39,101 bases of DNA from Propionibacteriales bacterium (lineage in GTDB: Bacteria; Actinomycetota; Actinomycetes; Propionibacteriales; Nocardioidaceae), in NCBI GenBank assembly GCA_009379735.1, contig WHTB01000005.1, forward strand, positions 1 through 39,101, given 5' to 3'. This document shows, piece by piece, positions 1-8,442 of the stretch (position 1 is the stretch's first letter; each line of letters starts with the position of its first letter). Under the pieces are notes generated by a model that worked only from the letters and a program-made list of their open reading frames with translations, did not search any database and was not told the origin of the DNA. The translations under genes were made by a program, and so were the position numbers.

Positions 1-768
1 GTTCGCGGCCCGGATGTTGGCGTCGGTGATGATCCGGTAGACGATCCGGTCCAGGTGGACCTTGTCCTTGTCGTAGTAGTTCGAGTCGGGGACCAGCTCG
101 ACCGAGCTCTGCGGCACCCGCTTCTCCAGCTTGAACGGTCCGACGCAGACCGGCTCGGAGCTGAAGTCGTCACCCTTCGCGTCGAGCTGCTTGGGGCTCA
201 TCACCATGCCGGCCCGGTCCGACAGGGCAGCCGTCAGCGGTGTGAACGGCCGCTCCAGCGTGATCTCGACGGTCATGTCGTCGGGCGTCTCGATCCCCGC
301 GATCGGCCCCATCTCACTGGTGCGCCCGCTGTCGGGCTTGGTGAAGTGCCGCTCGAGGGACTTCTTCACCGCCGCTGCGTCGAACGCGGTGCCGTCGGCG
401 AACTTCACGCCGTCGCGCAGCGGGATCGTCACCGTGGTGCCGTCGTCCGACACCTCCGGCATGTCCGCTGCCAGCTGGGGTACGACGCGGGCGTCCTTGT
501 CGACGTCGTACAGCTTCTCGCAGATCGAGTTGAAGATGTAGCGGCTGAGCAGGGTGCGCGCCACTGTCGGGTCGAGGAAGTCGGGCTCGCCGGCCAGCGC
601 GACGACCAGCGTGCCGCCCTCCTTGACGTCCTTGGCGGCCGCGCCGACGTCGTCTTCCCCCGATCCCGACCCTTCCCCACCGACCGACGAGCAGGCACTG
701 AGTGCGAGGACGACCACGGTCGTCGCGGCGAGGGCAGCACGGGCTGCCACCGGACGGAGCACGCTCAT
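1..768 (-). CDS. ABC transporter substrate-binding lipoprotein, family 5 (partial, 3' end outside window)
   Basis: Reading the minus strand from the ATG at 768 gives 256 codons that stay open to the window edge. The N-terminus has an Arg-containing n-region, a hydrophobic stretch and the lipobox LSAC with Cys26, followed by a Gly/Ser/Asp-rich linker, as in secreted actinobacterial lipoproteins. The mature part matches SBP_bac_5 (peptide, nickel or opine binding): GGTLVVAL near the start, EPDFLDP, LRDGVKFADGTAFDA and VGPFKLE. It should capture a solute outside the membrane for an ABC importer whose permease and ATPase genes would lie beyond position 1. The ligand cannot be told from sequence. 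An AAAGG Shine-Dalgarno about 10 bases before the ATG supports the start. Confidence 0.85.
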   Translation of the reverse strand, partial: MSVLRPVAARAALAATTVVVLALSACSSVGGEGSGSGEDDVGAAAKDVKEGGTLVVALAGEPDFLDPTVARTLLSRYIFNSICEKLYDVDKDARVVPQLAADMPEVSDDGTTVTIPLRDGVKFADGTAFDAAAVKKSLERHFTKPDSGRTSEMGPIAGIETPDDMTVEITLERPFTPLTAALSDRAGMVMSPKQLDAKGDDFSSEPVCVGPFKLEKRVPQSSVELVPDSNYYDKDKVHLDRIVYRIITDANIRAAN

Positions 769-825
769 GGGATCCAGACCTTTCGTTAGCCCCTTTAAAT
801 GAACGTACCTTGTCTGAACGCACCA

Positions 826-833
826 TGTATACA
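826..833. promoter_or_regulatory. Candidate operator TGTATACA upstream of the binding-protein gene
   Basis: A perfect 8-bp palindrome, TGTATACA, stands about 58 bases upstream of the binding-protein ATG in an unusually AT-rich pocket of this genome. Sites of this type are bound by some GntR-family repressors. No regulator gene is in the window, so this is only a candidate. Confidence 0.25.
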
Positions 834-868
834 GTCGCCCGGTCGAGTTCAGGACCTCACGGGGTTCC

Positions 869-2377
869 TCAGTGGGGACGAAGTGTCGGGAACAGGATCG
901 ACTCGCGGATGCTGCCGATCCCGGTCAGCAGCATCATCAGCCGGTCGACGCCGAGACCCACCCCACCGGCCGGCGGCATGCCGAACTCCATCGCCCGCAG
1001 GAAGTCCTCGTCGAGCTCCATCGCCTCGGGGTCGCCGGCGGCGGCGCGCAGCGACTGCTCGACCAGCCGCTCCCGTTGCAGCACCGGGTCGTTGAGCTCG
1101 GAGTACGCCGGGGCCAGCTCGACGCCGTTGATGATCAGGTCCCACGCCTCGTTGAGGCCGGGGATGGTGCGATGTGGCTTCGCCAGCGGCTTGGCGGCAG
1201 CCGGGTAGTCCTTCACGAAGGTCGGCTGGATCAGCGTGTCCTCGACCAGCTGCTCGAACAGCTCGACGACGATCTCGGCGCTGCCCCACGACGGGTTGAG
1301 CTCGACGTCATGCCGCTCGGCGTACTTGCGCAGCGTCGCCGCATCGGTGTCGGGGTCGACCTGCTCGCCGACGGCCGCCGACACCAGGTCGAGGATCGGC
1401 GCCTCCCGCCACTCGCCCTCGAGGTCGATCTCGGTGCCGTCGTGCGCCGGTACCACGGTCCGCCCGATGGCCCGGGCCGCGTCGACCACCAGCCCGCGGG
1501 TCAGCTCCATCATCGTGGTGTAGTCGCCGTACGCCTCGTACGCCTCGAGCATCGAGAACTCCGCCGCGTGCGTCGAGTCGAGACCCTCGTTGCGGAACGT
1601 GCGACCGATCTCGTACACCTTGTCGATGCCGCCGATCATCGCCCGCTTCAGGTCCAGCTCGAGGGCGATCCGCAGCAGCATCGGCTGGTCGAAGGCGTTG
1701 AGATGGGTACGGAAGGGACGCGCCGCGGCGCCGCCGTTGGTCAGCTGGAGCACCGGCGTCTCGACCTCGACGTAGCCGCGCGCGTCGAGCGTGGAGCGCA
1801 GCGACTTGAGCACGGCCGCCTTGGTGCGCACGATGTCCCGGGCCGCCGGGCGCACGATCATGTCGACGTAGCGCAGCCGCACCCGGCCCTCGTCGTTGAG
1901 CGGCTGGTGCTCGTTCGGCAGCGGCCGCAGCGTCTTGGCGGCCAGCTGCCACGACGTGACCTGCACCGACAGCTCACCGCGCCGGCTGGTGACCACCTCG
2001 CCCTGGACCGCGAGCAGGTCGCCGATGTCGACCAGGTGCTTGAACTCCGCCAGCGACTCCGCGCCGACGTCGGCCAGCGAGAGCATCGCCTGCAGCTCCG
2101 TGCCGTCGCCCTCCCGCAGCCGGACGAAGCACAGCTTGCCGGTGTTGCGCTGGAAGATCACCCGGCCGGTGACCGCGACCTGCTCGCCGGTGCGGGTGTC
2201 GGGCTCCAGGCCGGCGTCGTCGTAGGCCTCGCGGACCTGCCTCAGCGTGTGCGTGCGGGGCACGACCACGGGGTACGGGTTGTCCCCCGATGCGATCACG
2301 CGGTCGCGCTTGTCCCGGCGTACCCGCAGCTGCTCCGGCAGGTCGTCGGCGTCCTGCGCACCGGGCGTGTCGTTCAT
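869..2377 (-). CDS. lysS: Lysine--tRNA ligase, class II
   Basis: 502 aa, the normal length for class II LysRS, which charges tRNA-Lys in the cytoplasm. An N-terminal OB-fold anticodon-binding domain (about 60-150, with GRVIFQRNTGKLCF) precedes the class II catalytic domain. Motif 2 is RTFRNEGLDSTH at 259-270 and motif 3 is GVGLGVDRLMMLL near the C-terminus. The N-terminus (LPEQLRVRRDKR, NPYPV, PRTHTL) resembles the mycobacterial enzyme as I recall it. Two usually conserved active-site stretches differ: RIAPELYLKR reads RIALELDLKR (236-245), and the HNPEF/HSPEF after motif 2 reads HAAEF (270-274). It is last in the cofactor operon, 22 bases after coaX. A TAGGCT box 8 bases before the ATG and no Shine-Dalgarno suggest an additional leaderless promoter of its own. 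Confidence 0.93.
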   Translation of the reverse strand: MNDTPGAQDADDLPEQLRVRRDKRDRVIASGDNPYPVVVPRTHTLRQVREAYDDAGLEPDTRTGEQVAVTGRVIFQRNTGKLCFVRLREGDGTELQAMLSLADVGAESLAEFKHLVDIGDLLAVQGEVVTSRRGELSVQVTSWQLAAKTLRPLPNEHQPLNDEGRVRLRYVDMIVRPAARDIVRTKAAVLKSLRSTLDARGYVEVETPVLQLTNGGAAARPFRTHLNAFDQPMLLRIALELDLKRAMIGGIDKVYEIGRTFRNEGLDSTHAAEFSMLEAYEAYGDYTTMMELTRGLVVDAARAIGRTVVPAHDGTEIDLEGEWREAPILDLVSAAVGEQVDPDTDAATLRKYAERHDVELNPSWGSAEIVVELFEQLVEDTLIQPTFVKDYPAAAKPLAKPHRTIPGLNEAWDLIINGVELAPAYSELNDPVLQRERLVEQSLRAAAGDPEAMELDEDFLRAMEFGMPPAGGVGLGVDRLMMLLTGIGSIRESILFPTLRPH

Positions 2378-2399
2378 GGCGCACCAGCCTACGGCGTGG

Positions 2400-3170
2400 T
2401 CAGGCGGTACGCGTGAACACCATCCGCAGACCGATCAGGGTCAGCCACGGCTCGTGCACCAGCGCGGTGCGACACTCCTCCATGGCGAACGGTGCCAGCC
2501 CGCCGGTGACGATCACGGTGACGTCGGCGGTATCCCAGCGCAGCTCGTCGATCATCCGCGTCACGATGCCGTCGATCTGCGCGGCGAAGCCGTAGACCGC
2601 ACCGGACTGCAGCGCTTCCACGGTGTTTTTGGCAACGACCGAACGTGGCCGCATCAGCTCGACCCGGCGCAGCTGCGCGCCCTTGGCGCCGAGCGCCTCG
2701 AGCGACAGCTCGATACCGGGCGCGATGGCGCCACCGACATACTCCCCGCGCGCACTCACGACGTCGAACGTCGTGGCAGTGCCGAGGTCGACGACGATCG
2801 CCGGACCCGGGTGCAGGCTGGATGCGGCCAGGGCGTTGAGGATCCGGTCGGTGCCGACCTCACGCGGGTTGTCCATCAGCACGGGTACGCCGGTGCGCAC
2901 ACCCGGCTCCACGACGACGCTGCGCACCCCGGCGTAGTGCCGGCTGAGCATCTCCCGCATCTCGTGCAGCACGGTCGGCACCGTCGAGCAGAGCGCCACG
3001 CCGTCGATGCCGTCCGCGTGCTGGCCGAGCAGCCCGGAGAAGACGACCGCCCACTCGTCGGCGGTCCGGCGGTCGAACGTGCCGACCCGCCAGTGCTCGG
3101 AGATCTGGTCACCGGCGAACAGGCCGAACACGGTGTGGGTGTTGCCGACATCGATGCACAGCAGGGTCAT
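2400..3170 (-). CDS. coaX: Type III pantothenate kinase
   Basis: 256 aa. It phosphorylates pantothenate to 4'-phosphopantothenate, the first step from vitamin B5 to CoA. The ASKHA-fold signature is present: N-terminal DVGNTHT (phosphate loop), PREVGTDR in the middle, DLGTATTFD and GGAIAPG in the second half. Type III kinases need a monovalent cation and are not feedback-inhibited by CoA (family knowledge). The ATG overlaps the nadC stop by four bases (ATGA), so translation is probably coupled. Its place behind panC and panD puts pantothenate synthesis and use in one transcript. Confidence 0.95.
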   Translation of the reverse strand: MTLLCIDVGNTHTVFGLFAGDQISEHWRVGTFDRRTADEWAVVFSGLLGQHADGIDGVALCSTVPTVLHEMREMLSRHYAGVRSVVVEPGVRTGVPVLMDNPREVGTDRILNALAASSLHPGPAIVVDLGTATTFDVVSARGEYVGGAIAPGIELSLEALGAKGAQLRRVELMRPRSVVAKNTVEALQSGAVYGFAAQIDGIVTRMIDELRWDTADVTVIVTGGLAPFAMEECRTALVHEPWLTLIGLRMVFTRTA

Positions 3171-4048
3171 GGCTGGGACCGCAGGTCGAAGGCCAGGTCG
3201 AGCACCGGCGCGGAGTGCGTCAGCGCACCCACGGCGAGGAAGTCGACCCCGGTCTCCGCGACCGTCGCCGCGACGTCCAGCGTGAGGCCGCCGCTGGCCT
3301 CCAGCTCGGCCCGGCCGGCCACGACTGCGACCGCCTCCCGCATCAGGTCGGGCGCCATGTTGTCCAGCAGGATGGACTCCGCGCCGGCGTCGAGCACCGG
3401 CTGGAGCTGGTCGAGCCGGGTGACCTCGACCTGCACCGGTAGGTCCGGGAACGCCTTGCGTACCGACGCGAACGCTTCGGCCGCCCCACCCGCCGCGAGG
3501 ACGTGGTTGTCCTTGATCAGCGCCTGGTCCGACAGCGACCGGCGGTGGTTGGCGCCGCCGCCGCAGCGGACGGCGTACTTCTCCAGCGACCGCATCAGCG
3601 GCGTGGTCTTGCGGGTGTCACGGACCCGTGCCTTGGTGTGCTGGACGGCGTCCGCCCAGCGGCGGGTGAGGGTCGCGACCCCCGACAGGTGGCAGCAGAA
3701 GTTCAGCGCCGTGCGCTCGGCGGTGAGCAGGGCCCGGGTGGGACCCTCCACGCTCAGGACGACGTCGCCCGCGCCGACCTGGGTGCCGTCGAAGACCCGG
3801 CGCTCGACCTCGGCCGCCCCGGCCATCCGCATCGCGACCTCGGCCACCAGCAGGCCGGCGACCACGCCGTCGGCGCGCGCGACCAGGTCACCCCAGACCC
3901 GCTGGTCCGCGGGGACCGTCGCCTCGGTCGTCACGTCGACCCCACCGTCGAGGTCCTCCTCGAGCGTCGCCGCCACCAGGTCGGACACACTCACCGGGTC
4001 GAGCCCGGCCTGGGTGAGCAACGTCGACAGGTCGTCGGGCAAGGTCAT
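3167..4048 (-). CDS. nadC: Nicotinate-nucleotide pyrophosphorylase (quinolinate phosphoribosyltransferase)
   Basis: 293 aa. It converts quinolinate and PRPP to nicotinate mononucleotide, CO2 and PPi in de novo NAD synthesis. Family motifs run in order: EEDLDGGVDVTT near the N-terminus, DTRKTTP, YAVRCGGGANHRRSL, LIKDNH, LLDN and EASGG. I chose the ATG at 4048, which overlaps the nadB stop in an ATGA and gives the usual family length. A longer reading from 4138 only adds nadB sequence read in another frame. It overlaps coaX downstream in the same way. Confidence 0.95.
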   Translation of the reverse strand: MTLPDDLSTLLTQAGLDPVSVSDLVAATLEEDLDGGVDVTTEATVPADQRVWGDLVARADGVVAGLLVAEVAMRMAGAAEVERRVFDGTQVGAGDVVLSVEGPTRALLTAERTALNFCCHLSGVATLTRRWADAVQHTKARVRDTRKTTPLMRSLEKYAVRCGGGANHRRSLSDQALIKDNHVLAAGGAAEAFASVRKAFPDLPVQVEVTRLDQLQPVLDAGAESILLDNMAPDLMREAVAVVAGRAELEASGGLTLDVAATVAETGVDFLAVGALTHSAPVLDLAFDLRSQP

Positions 4049-5727
4049 GCGTTCGTCCCCCGGGGTGTCGTCGACCGGGTGTACGTCACCTGCAGCCGGC
4101 CGTCGGATTCCATCGTGGTGTCCAGGTGACCGGCCCAATCGTCGGCGGTGTCCGGGAAGTCCTCGCGCCAGTGCGAGCCCCGCGTCTCCTCCCGCGCCTG
4201 CGCGGCCAGCAGCAGCGCGGTGCTGACGGTGGCGAGGTTGGTGGCCTCCCAGGCCTCAGTGCACGGGATGGACCGCGAGTCGGCGGACAGCTTGCCGACG
4301 GCGCCGAGCGTACGGGCGAGCCCGTCGCGGTCCCGCATCACCCCGGCGTCCTCGCTCATCCGGTGCTGCAGCTCCGCGACGACGGCCGGGTCGACCAGGC
4401 CGGGGGTACGCCGCTCGGCGGCGGGCTCGCGGCCCTCGGGCAGGGCGCGTGCGAGGTCGGCCGCGATCCGGCGGCCGAAGACGAGACCCTCGAGCAGCGA
4501 GTTCGAGGCCAGCCGGTTGGCGCCGTGCACCCCGGAGCAGGCCACCTCGCCGCAGGCGTACAGCCCGGGCACCGTGGTGCGTCCGTCCAGGTCGGTCGCG
4601 ACGCCACCCGACGCGTAGTGGCACGCCGGAGCGACCGGGATCAGCTCGGTCACCGGGTCGATGCCGTGCTCCCGGCAGGACGCGAGAATGGTCGGGAACC
4701 GCTCGGTCCACTTCTGCTCGCCGAAGCCGCGGGCGTCGAGCCACATGTGCGGGGTGCTGGTCTCCCGCATCCGCCGGGTGATCGCCTTGGCGACCACGTC
4801 GCGAGGGGCGAGATCGGCGAGCTCGTGCTGGCCCTGCATGAACCGTCGGCCGTCGTGGTCGACGAGGAACGCACCCTCGCCGCGTACCGCCTCCGACACC
4901 AGCGGCTGCTGACCACGCGAGTCGTCGCCGAGCCACATCACGGTGGGGTGGAACTGCACGAACTCCACGTCGCGCAGGGTGGCGCCGGCGCGCAGTGCCA
5001 ACGCCATCCCGTCACCGGTGGAGACACTCGGGTTGGTCGTGGCGTCGAAGACCTGGCCCATGCCGCCGCTGGCGAGGATGACGGCGCGGCAGCGGACCGC
5101 GCCGACGCCGTCGCGCTGGCCCTCGCCCATCACGTGCAGCGTCGCCCCGGCGACCGCGCCGTCGTCACCGAGCAGCAGGTCGAGGACCAAGGCGTGCTCG
5201 ACCACCTCGATGTCGGGCGCGCGGTGTACGGCCGCGACCAAGGCGCGCTGGATCTCTGCGCCGGTCGCGTCGCCGCCCGCATGCACGATCCGGTTGCGGT
5301 GGTGGCCACCCTCGCGGGTCAGCTGCAGCGCACCGGACTCCGCCGTGTCGAACCGGGTGCCGAGGTCGATCAGCTCCTGCAGCGCGTCGGGACCCTCGGT
5401 CACCAGCGTGCGTACGGCTGCCTCGTCGCAGAGCCCGGCGCCGGCGACCATGGTGTCGGCGAGGTGCTGGTCCGGGGAGTCCCCCGGCCCGATGGCGGCG
5501 GCGATGCCACCTTGCGCCCAGCGGGTGGAGCCGGCCGACAGGTTGTCCTTGGTGACGACCAGGACGCTGCCGAGCTCGCGGGCTCGCAACGCGGCGGTGA
5601 GCCCCGCGATCCCCGAACCGACGACGACGATGTCGGCGTACGTCGACCAGCCGGCCGCGGCCGACCGGAGCAGCAGCGGTAGCGGGGCGGGCGCGCCGTC
5701 GACCGGCCGGTCTTGGGTGGAGGTCAC
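4045..5727 (-). CDS. nadB: L-aspartate oxidase
   Basis: 560 aa flavoprotein that oxidises L-aspartate to iminoaspartate, the first NAD de novo step. An N-terminal dinucleotide-binding motif ([14 protein letters not shown], about 35-48) is followed by [39 protein letters not shown] and [23 protein letters not shown], all typical of NadB and of the wider succinate dehydrogenase flavoprotein family. The C-terminal helical domain is present. It starts at a GTG that overlaps the panD stop (GTGA). NadA, which normally takes the unstable product, is not adjacent. PanD just upstream uses the same substrate, aspartate. Confidence 0.95.
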   Translation of the reverse strand: MTSTQDRPVDGAPAPLPLLLRSAAAGWSTYADIVVVGSGIAGLTAALRARELGSVLVVTKDNLSAGSTRWAQGGIAAAIGPGDSPDQHLADTMVAGAGLCDEAAVRTLVTEGPDALQELIDLGTRFDTAESGALQLTREGGHHRNRIVHAGGDATGAEIQRALVAAVHRAPDIEVVEHALVLDLLLGDDGAVAGATLHVMGEGQRDGVGAVRCRAVILASGGMGQVFDATTNPSVSTGDGMALALRAGATLRDVEFVQFHPTVMWLGDDSRGQQPLVSEAVRGEGAFLVDHDGRRFMQGQHELADLAPRDVVAKAITRRMRETSTPHMWLDARGFGEQKWTERFPTILASCREHGIDPVTELIPVAPACHYASGGVATDLDGRTTVPGLYACGEVACSGVHGANRLASNSLLEGLVFGRRIAADLARALPEGREPAAERRTPGLVDPAVVAELQHRMSEDAGVMRDRDGLARTLGAVGKLSADSRSIPCTEAWEATNLATVSTALLLAAQAREETRGSHWREDFPDTADDWAGHLDTTMESDGRLQVTYTRSTTPRGTNA

Positions 5728-6164
5728 CCGCGGAGGCTATCGGCGCCGGTGTCGCCGCGCACCAGGTGCATCCCGCCGGCCATCCCGGGGACGACCTCGG
5801 CCGGGTCACTCCCGGTGCCGATCACCTTGTTGTCCGCGTCGACGAACACCACGCTCGGCTCGAACTCGCGGGCCTCGGCGGTCTCCATTTGGCCGTACGC
5901 GATCAGGATGACGATGTCGCCGGGATGCACCAGCCGGGCGGCCGCGCCGTTGATGCCGATGACTCCCGAGCCGCGCTCACCGGCGATCGTGTACGTCTCG
6001 AGCCGGCTGCCGTTGGTGACGTCGACGATGTGCACGAGCTCGCCGGGCAGCAGGTCGGCCGCGTCCAGCAGGTCCGCGTCGACGGTCACCGAGCCCACGT
6101 AGTGCAGGTCGGCCTGGGTCACGGTGGCGCGGTGGATCTTGCTCTTCATCATGGTTCGTTGCAT
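5724..6164 (-). CDS. panD: Aspartate 1-decarboxylase proenzyme
   Basis: 146 aa from the ATG at 6164. It decarboxylates L-aspartate to beta-alanine for pantothenate. The pyruvoyl cofactor arises by self-cleavage in YVGS. With this start the cleaved bond is Gly24-Ser25, the same numbering as in E. coli, and a GGAG Shine-Dalgarno lies 5 bases upstream. The GTG six bases earlier has no suitable spacing. [15 protein letters not shown] before the site and [22 protein letters not shown] after it are conserved. It lies 43 bases after panC and overlaps nadB. Confidence 0.95.
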   Translation of the reverse strand: MQRTMMKSKIHRATVTQADLHYVGSVTVDADLLDAADLLPGELVHIVDVTNGSRLETYTIAGERGSGVIGINGAAARLVHPGDIVILIAYGQMETAEAREFEPSVVFVDADNKVIGTGSDPAEVVPGMAGGMHLVRGDTGADSLRG

Positions 6165-6207
6165 GGTCACTCCGGTTGTCAGTCCAGGCCGCTGTGGGGT
6201 CCCGGCG

Positions 6208-7056
6208 TCAGCCGCTCATGCTCAGCACGAGTGGCAGGTTGTCGATCAGTCGGGTGGTGCCGACTCGGCCGGCAACCAGGAGCCGCGCCTCGCCGGACTC
6301 GGGTGCGGGCGCAAGGTCGGGCGCCCGCAGGGCCAGGTAGTCGACGTCCAGGCCGGTGGCCGCGTCGAGAACCGCCTGCGCGGCTGCGAGCACGTCGGCG
6401 GCGGTGCCCCCGGCCTGCGCACCGGCCTGCAGTGCACGCGAGAGGGCGAGCGCGGTCGCGCGGTCGGCCTCGCCCAGGTAGCGGTTGCGCGATGACAACG
6501 CCAGTCCGTCGGCCTCACGTACGGTCTCGCCACCGACGACGTCGACGTCCAGGCAGAGGTCGGACACCATCCGCCGGATCAACACCAGCTGCTGGTAGTC
6601 CTTCTGCCCGAACACCGCGACATCCGGCCGGACCAGCCCGAACAGCTTGGCCACGACGGTGAGCACGCCGGCGAAGTGGGTCGGCCGCACGGCACCCTCG
6701 AGGTCGTCTCCCAGCGGTCCCGGGTCGACGGTCACCTGTGTCTCGCCGCCGGGGTAGATCTCGTCGACCGCCGGCGTGAATACCACGTCGGCACCGGCCT
6801 GCGCACAGATGGCGAGGTCGGCATCCAGGCTGCGGGGGTAGCGCTCGAAGTCCTCGCTCGGCCCGAACTGCGTCGGGTTGACGAAGATCGACACGACCAC
6901 CATGGAGCCGCGTAGCCGGGCCTCGTGCAGCAGGGCGAGGTGGCCCTCGTGCAGGGCGCCCATCGTGGGTACGAGGACGATCCGCTGCTCAGACCCGGCG
7001 TCGTCCTTGAGCGCGGTGCCCAGCTCGCCGCGGGTGCGGGCGACCGTCGGCGTCAT
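6208..7056 (-). CDS. panC: Pantothenate synthetase (pantoate--beta-alanine ligase)
   Basis: 282 aa. It joins pantoate and beta-alanine using ATP (to AMP and PPi). The HIGH-like nucleotide motif HEGH (36-39) lies in [40 protein letters not shown] and SSRNRYL follow in family order. The ATG overlaps the stop of the upstream DUF2520 gene by four bases. PanB is not in the window. Confidence 0.95.
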   Translation of the reverse strand: MTPTVARTRGELGTALKDDAGSEQRIVLVPTMGALHEGHLALLHEARLRGSMVVVSIFVNPTQFGPSEDFERYPRSLDADLAICAQAGADVVFTPAVDEIYPGGETQVTVDPGPLGDDLEGAVRPTHFAGVLTVVAKLFGLVRPDVAVFGQKDYQQLVLIRRMVSDLCLDVDVVGGETVREADGLALSSRNRYLGEADRATALALSRALQAGAQAGGTAADVLAAAQAVLDAATGLDVDYLALRAPDLAPAPESGEARLLVAGRVGTTRLIDNLPLVLSMSG

Positions 7057-7931
7057 GACCTGGCCTGCACCAGCGCGTCGTCGAGCAGGGCCACGATCAC
7101 GCGGGCCCGGTCGAGCTGCAGGCGACCGTCGAGGACCGCGTGGCTGGCGGTGGCCCGGCCCATCGCCAGATAGCTCGCCAGCGCCTCGGGCGACGTGTCC
7201 GCGAGCGTCGCGAGGTGCGCGCGCACCGTGTCGACGTCGCCCCGCACGATCGGGCCGGTGAGGGCGGCGTCGCCGTACTTGAGGCTGTTGTCGAGGGCGG
7301 CCTGCAGCAGCGGACGGAGTGTGGACGCGGGGTCGGCCGCGCCGCTGGCCCGCAGCAGGTCCATCGACTGGCTGACCAAGGTCACCAGGTGGTTCGCACC
7401 GTGGGCGAGGGCCGCGTGATAGAGCACCCGCTGGTCCTCGTCGACCCAGTTGGTGCGGCCACCGAGGTCAGCGACCAGGGACTCGACCGTCGGACGGACA
7501 TCGGTGGCCGCCGTGCACCCGAACACCGTGCCCGGCAGGTGGGTGAGGTCGAGGTCGGTGCCGGTGAACGTCATCGCCGGGTGCATAGCAGCGACCTGCG
7601 CGCCTCGCCGGGCGGCTGGGGCGAGCACGCCGGCGCCGTGGCGGCCGCTGGTGTGCACGACGTACTGGCCGCTGCGGATCGCACCGGAGGCCGCGAGCAT
7701 GGTGACGACGTTGCTCAGCACGTCGTCGGGAACGGTGAGCAGCAGGATGTCCGCGGCCTTGGCGACATCGGTGGGCTTGCGGACCGGGACTCCCGGCAGC
7801 AGCGTCTCGATCCGGGTGCGGGATGCGTCGGACTCACCGCCGACGGCGGCAATGGTGTGCCCTGCCGTCCGGAGTGCGGCGGCTAGGACTGCGCCGACTC
7901 GACCGGCGCCGATCACCCCGATGTGGGCCAT
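7053..7931 (-). CDS. Rossmann-like/DUF2520 oxidoreductase, candidate ketopantoate reductase
   Basis: 292 aa. An N-terminal NAD(P)-binding fold (IGVIGAGRVGAVLAAALRTAGH, residues 4-25) includes the strand end LLLTVPDD. It is followed by HTSGRHGAGVL and AAMHPAMTFTG, typical of the Rossmann-like plus DUF2520 architecture related to 6-phosphogluconate and ketopantoate dehydrogenases. The all-helical C-terminal half would form the substrate site. It is the first gene of the pantothenate/NAD operon and overlaps panC, and no PanE is seen, so reduction of ketopantoate is a reasonable role; that is inference. The start has a good AAAGGCGAGG Shine-Dalgarno. Confidence 0.85.
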   Translation of the reverse strand: MAHIGVIGAGRVGAVLAAALRTAGHTIAAVGGESDASRTRIETLLPGVPVRKPTDVAKAADILLLTVPDDVLSNVVTMLAASGAIRSGQYVVHTSGRHGAGVLAPAARRGAQVAAMHPAMTFTGTDLDLTHLPGTVFGCTAATDVRPTVESLVADLGGRTNWVDEDQRVLYHAALAHGANHLVTLVSQSMDLLRASGAADPASTLRPLLQAALDNSLKYGDAALTGPIVRGDVDTVRAHLATLADTSPEALASYLAMGRATASHAVLDGRLQLDRARVIVALLDDALVQARS

Positions 7932-7953
7932 GTGCCTCGCCTTTCGTTCCAGT

Positions 7954-8033
7954 CCCCGATCGGGGTACCGGACGGTGTGCTGGCTGTGGTTGCTGGCTGT
8001 GGTGGCGTCCCTGTCGCGTGCCTGACCAGCCTA
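7954..8033 (-). promoter_or_regulatory. Candidate promoter and leader of the DUF2520-panC-panD-nadBC-coaX operon
   Basis: On the minus strand a TAGGCT box (8028-8033) would start a leader of about 90 bases. The leader contains two exact tandem copies of ACCACAGCCAGCA (8003 down to 7978) and the palindrome CCCCGATCGGGG (7965-7954) just before the Shine-Dalgarno. The palindrome could be an operator or a hairpin. I could not find a convincing -35. Confidence 0.3.
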
Positions 8034-8094
8034 GAGGTGACAACAACGAGGCGGTACGCGTGCTTCCCGTGGCCCTTCTCACACGCCCCGTCTA

Positions 8095-8188
8095 CTCGCG
8101 CCGTCGTTGCGCGAATGCACCAGCGGGCTGCCACGTGGTGCCGCCTCCTCGCGCCGACGTTGCGCGAATGCACCAGTGGGCGACCACG
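8095..8188 (+). repeat. Two direct copies of a 41-bp repeat (family B core)
   Basis: Units 8095-8135 and 8148-8188 match at nearly every base, 53 bases apart, each beginning CTCGCGCCG and containing GTTGCGCGAATGCACCAG. The core CTCGCGCCG..GTTGC.CGAATG is the same as one arm of the hairpin at 15464-15523, more than 7 kb away. Two copies do not make a CRISPR array. Confidence 0.7.
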
Positions 8189-8224
8189 GCCACGTCAAAG
8201 ATAATGCGCAGCATCGGGCCGTCA

Positions 8225-8257
8225 GCGTGCCAACTGCCACTCGGTGGATGGATGCAC
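8225..8257 (+). repeat. Dispersed repeat D, copy 1
   Basis: A 33-base stretch containing TGCCAACTGCCA and CTCGGTGGATGGATGC. It recurs in the opposite orientation at 27950-27981, where three extra bases split the two halves. It lies downstream of the DUF1353 gene end. Confidence 0.6.
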
Positions 8258-8296
8258 ACATCGGCCTTCCCGTGCCGCGCTGACCTGCGACCCCTC

Positions 8297-8357
8297 GTTG
8301 ACTGGCGCGTTGCGTAGGCCTGGCGTCCGGTTTGTCCCTACGAACGCGCCAGTCGAC
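8297..8357. repeat. Imperfect palindrome, family C copy 1
   Basis: The left arm contains GACTGGCGCGTTGCGTAGG and the right arm contains CCTACGAACGCGCCAGTC. The arms pair over about 20 bases with one or two mismatches around an 18-base loop. It lies 86 bases beyond the DUF1353 stop and may act as that gene's terminator. The left arm is found again, inverted, at 35860-35926. Confidence 0.65.
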
Positions 8358-8442
8358 GGCGGCAGACCCTGGGGTCCACCCACACATCCAGCAGGAGAGC
8401 CCCCAATTGGGCGACGTTCGACGTCGTCTCCGCCGGCCCGGC

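Larger units (their letters stand above)
7932..8442. other. 511-bp gene-free region: operon leader plus a nest of repeats
   Basis: No convincing coding sequence on either strand. Next to the DUF2520 start lie a perfect 12-bp palindrome CCCCGATCGGGG (7954-7965) and an exact 13-bp tandem duplication (7978-8003). A TAGGCT -10-like box on the minus strand (8028-8033) may be the operon promoter. The rest holds two copies of a 41-bp repeat (8095-8135, 8148-8188), a repeat shared with 27950-27981 (8225-8257) and a 61-bp palindrome (8297-8357). Each is listed separately. Confidence 0.6.

Noticed and set aside
872-2416. A 514-codon plus-strand open frame opposite lysS, and similar long frames at 16678-18333 and 19196-21325
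   Set aside because: They are antisense shadows produced by the GC-rich third codon positions of lysS, ftsH and the tilS/protease region. Their translations are Arg/Ala/Gly/Pro-rich, match no family I recognise, and overlap genes with clear motifs.
8095-8188. Two direct repeats with a 12-base spacer resembling a minimal CRISPR
   Set aside because: Only two units, a spacer far too short, no cas genes, and the repeat core recurs as part of a palindrome elsewhere.
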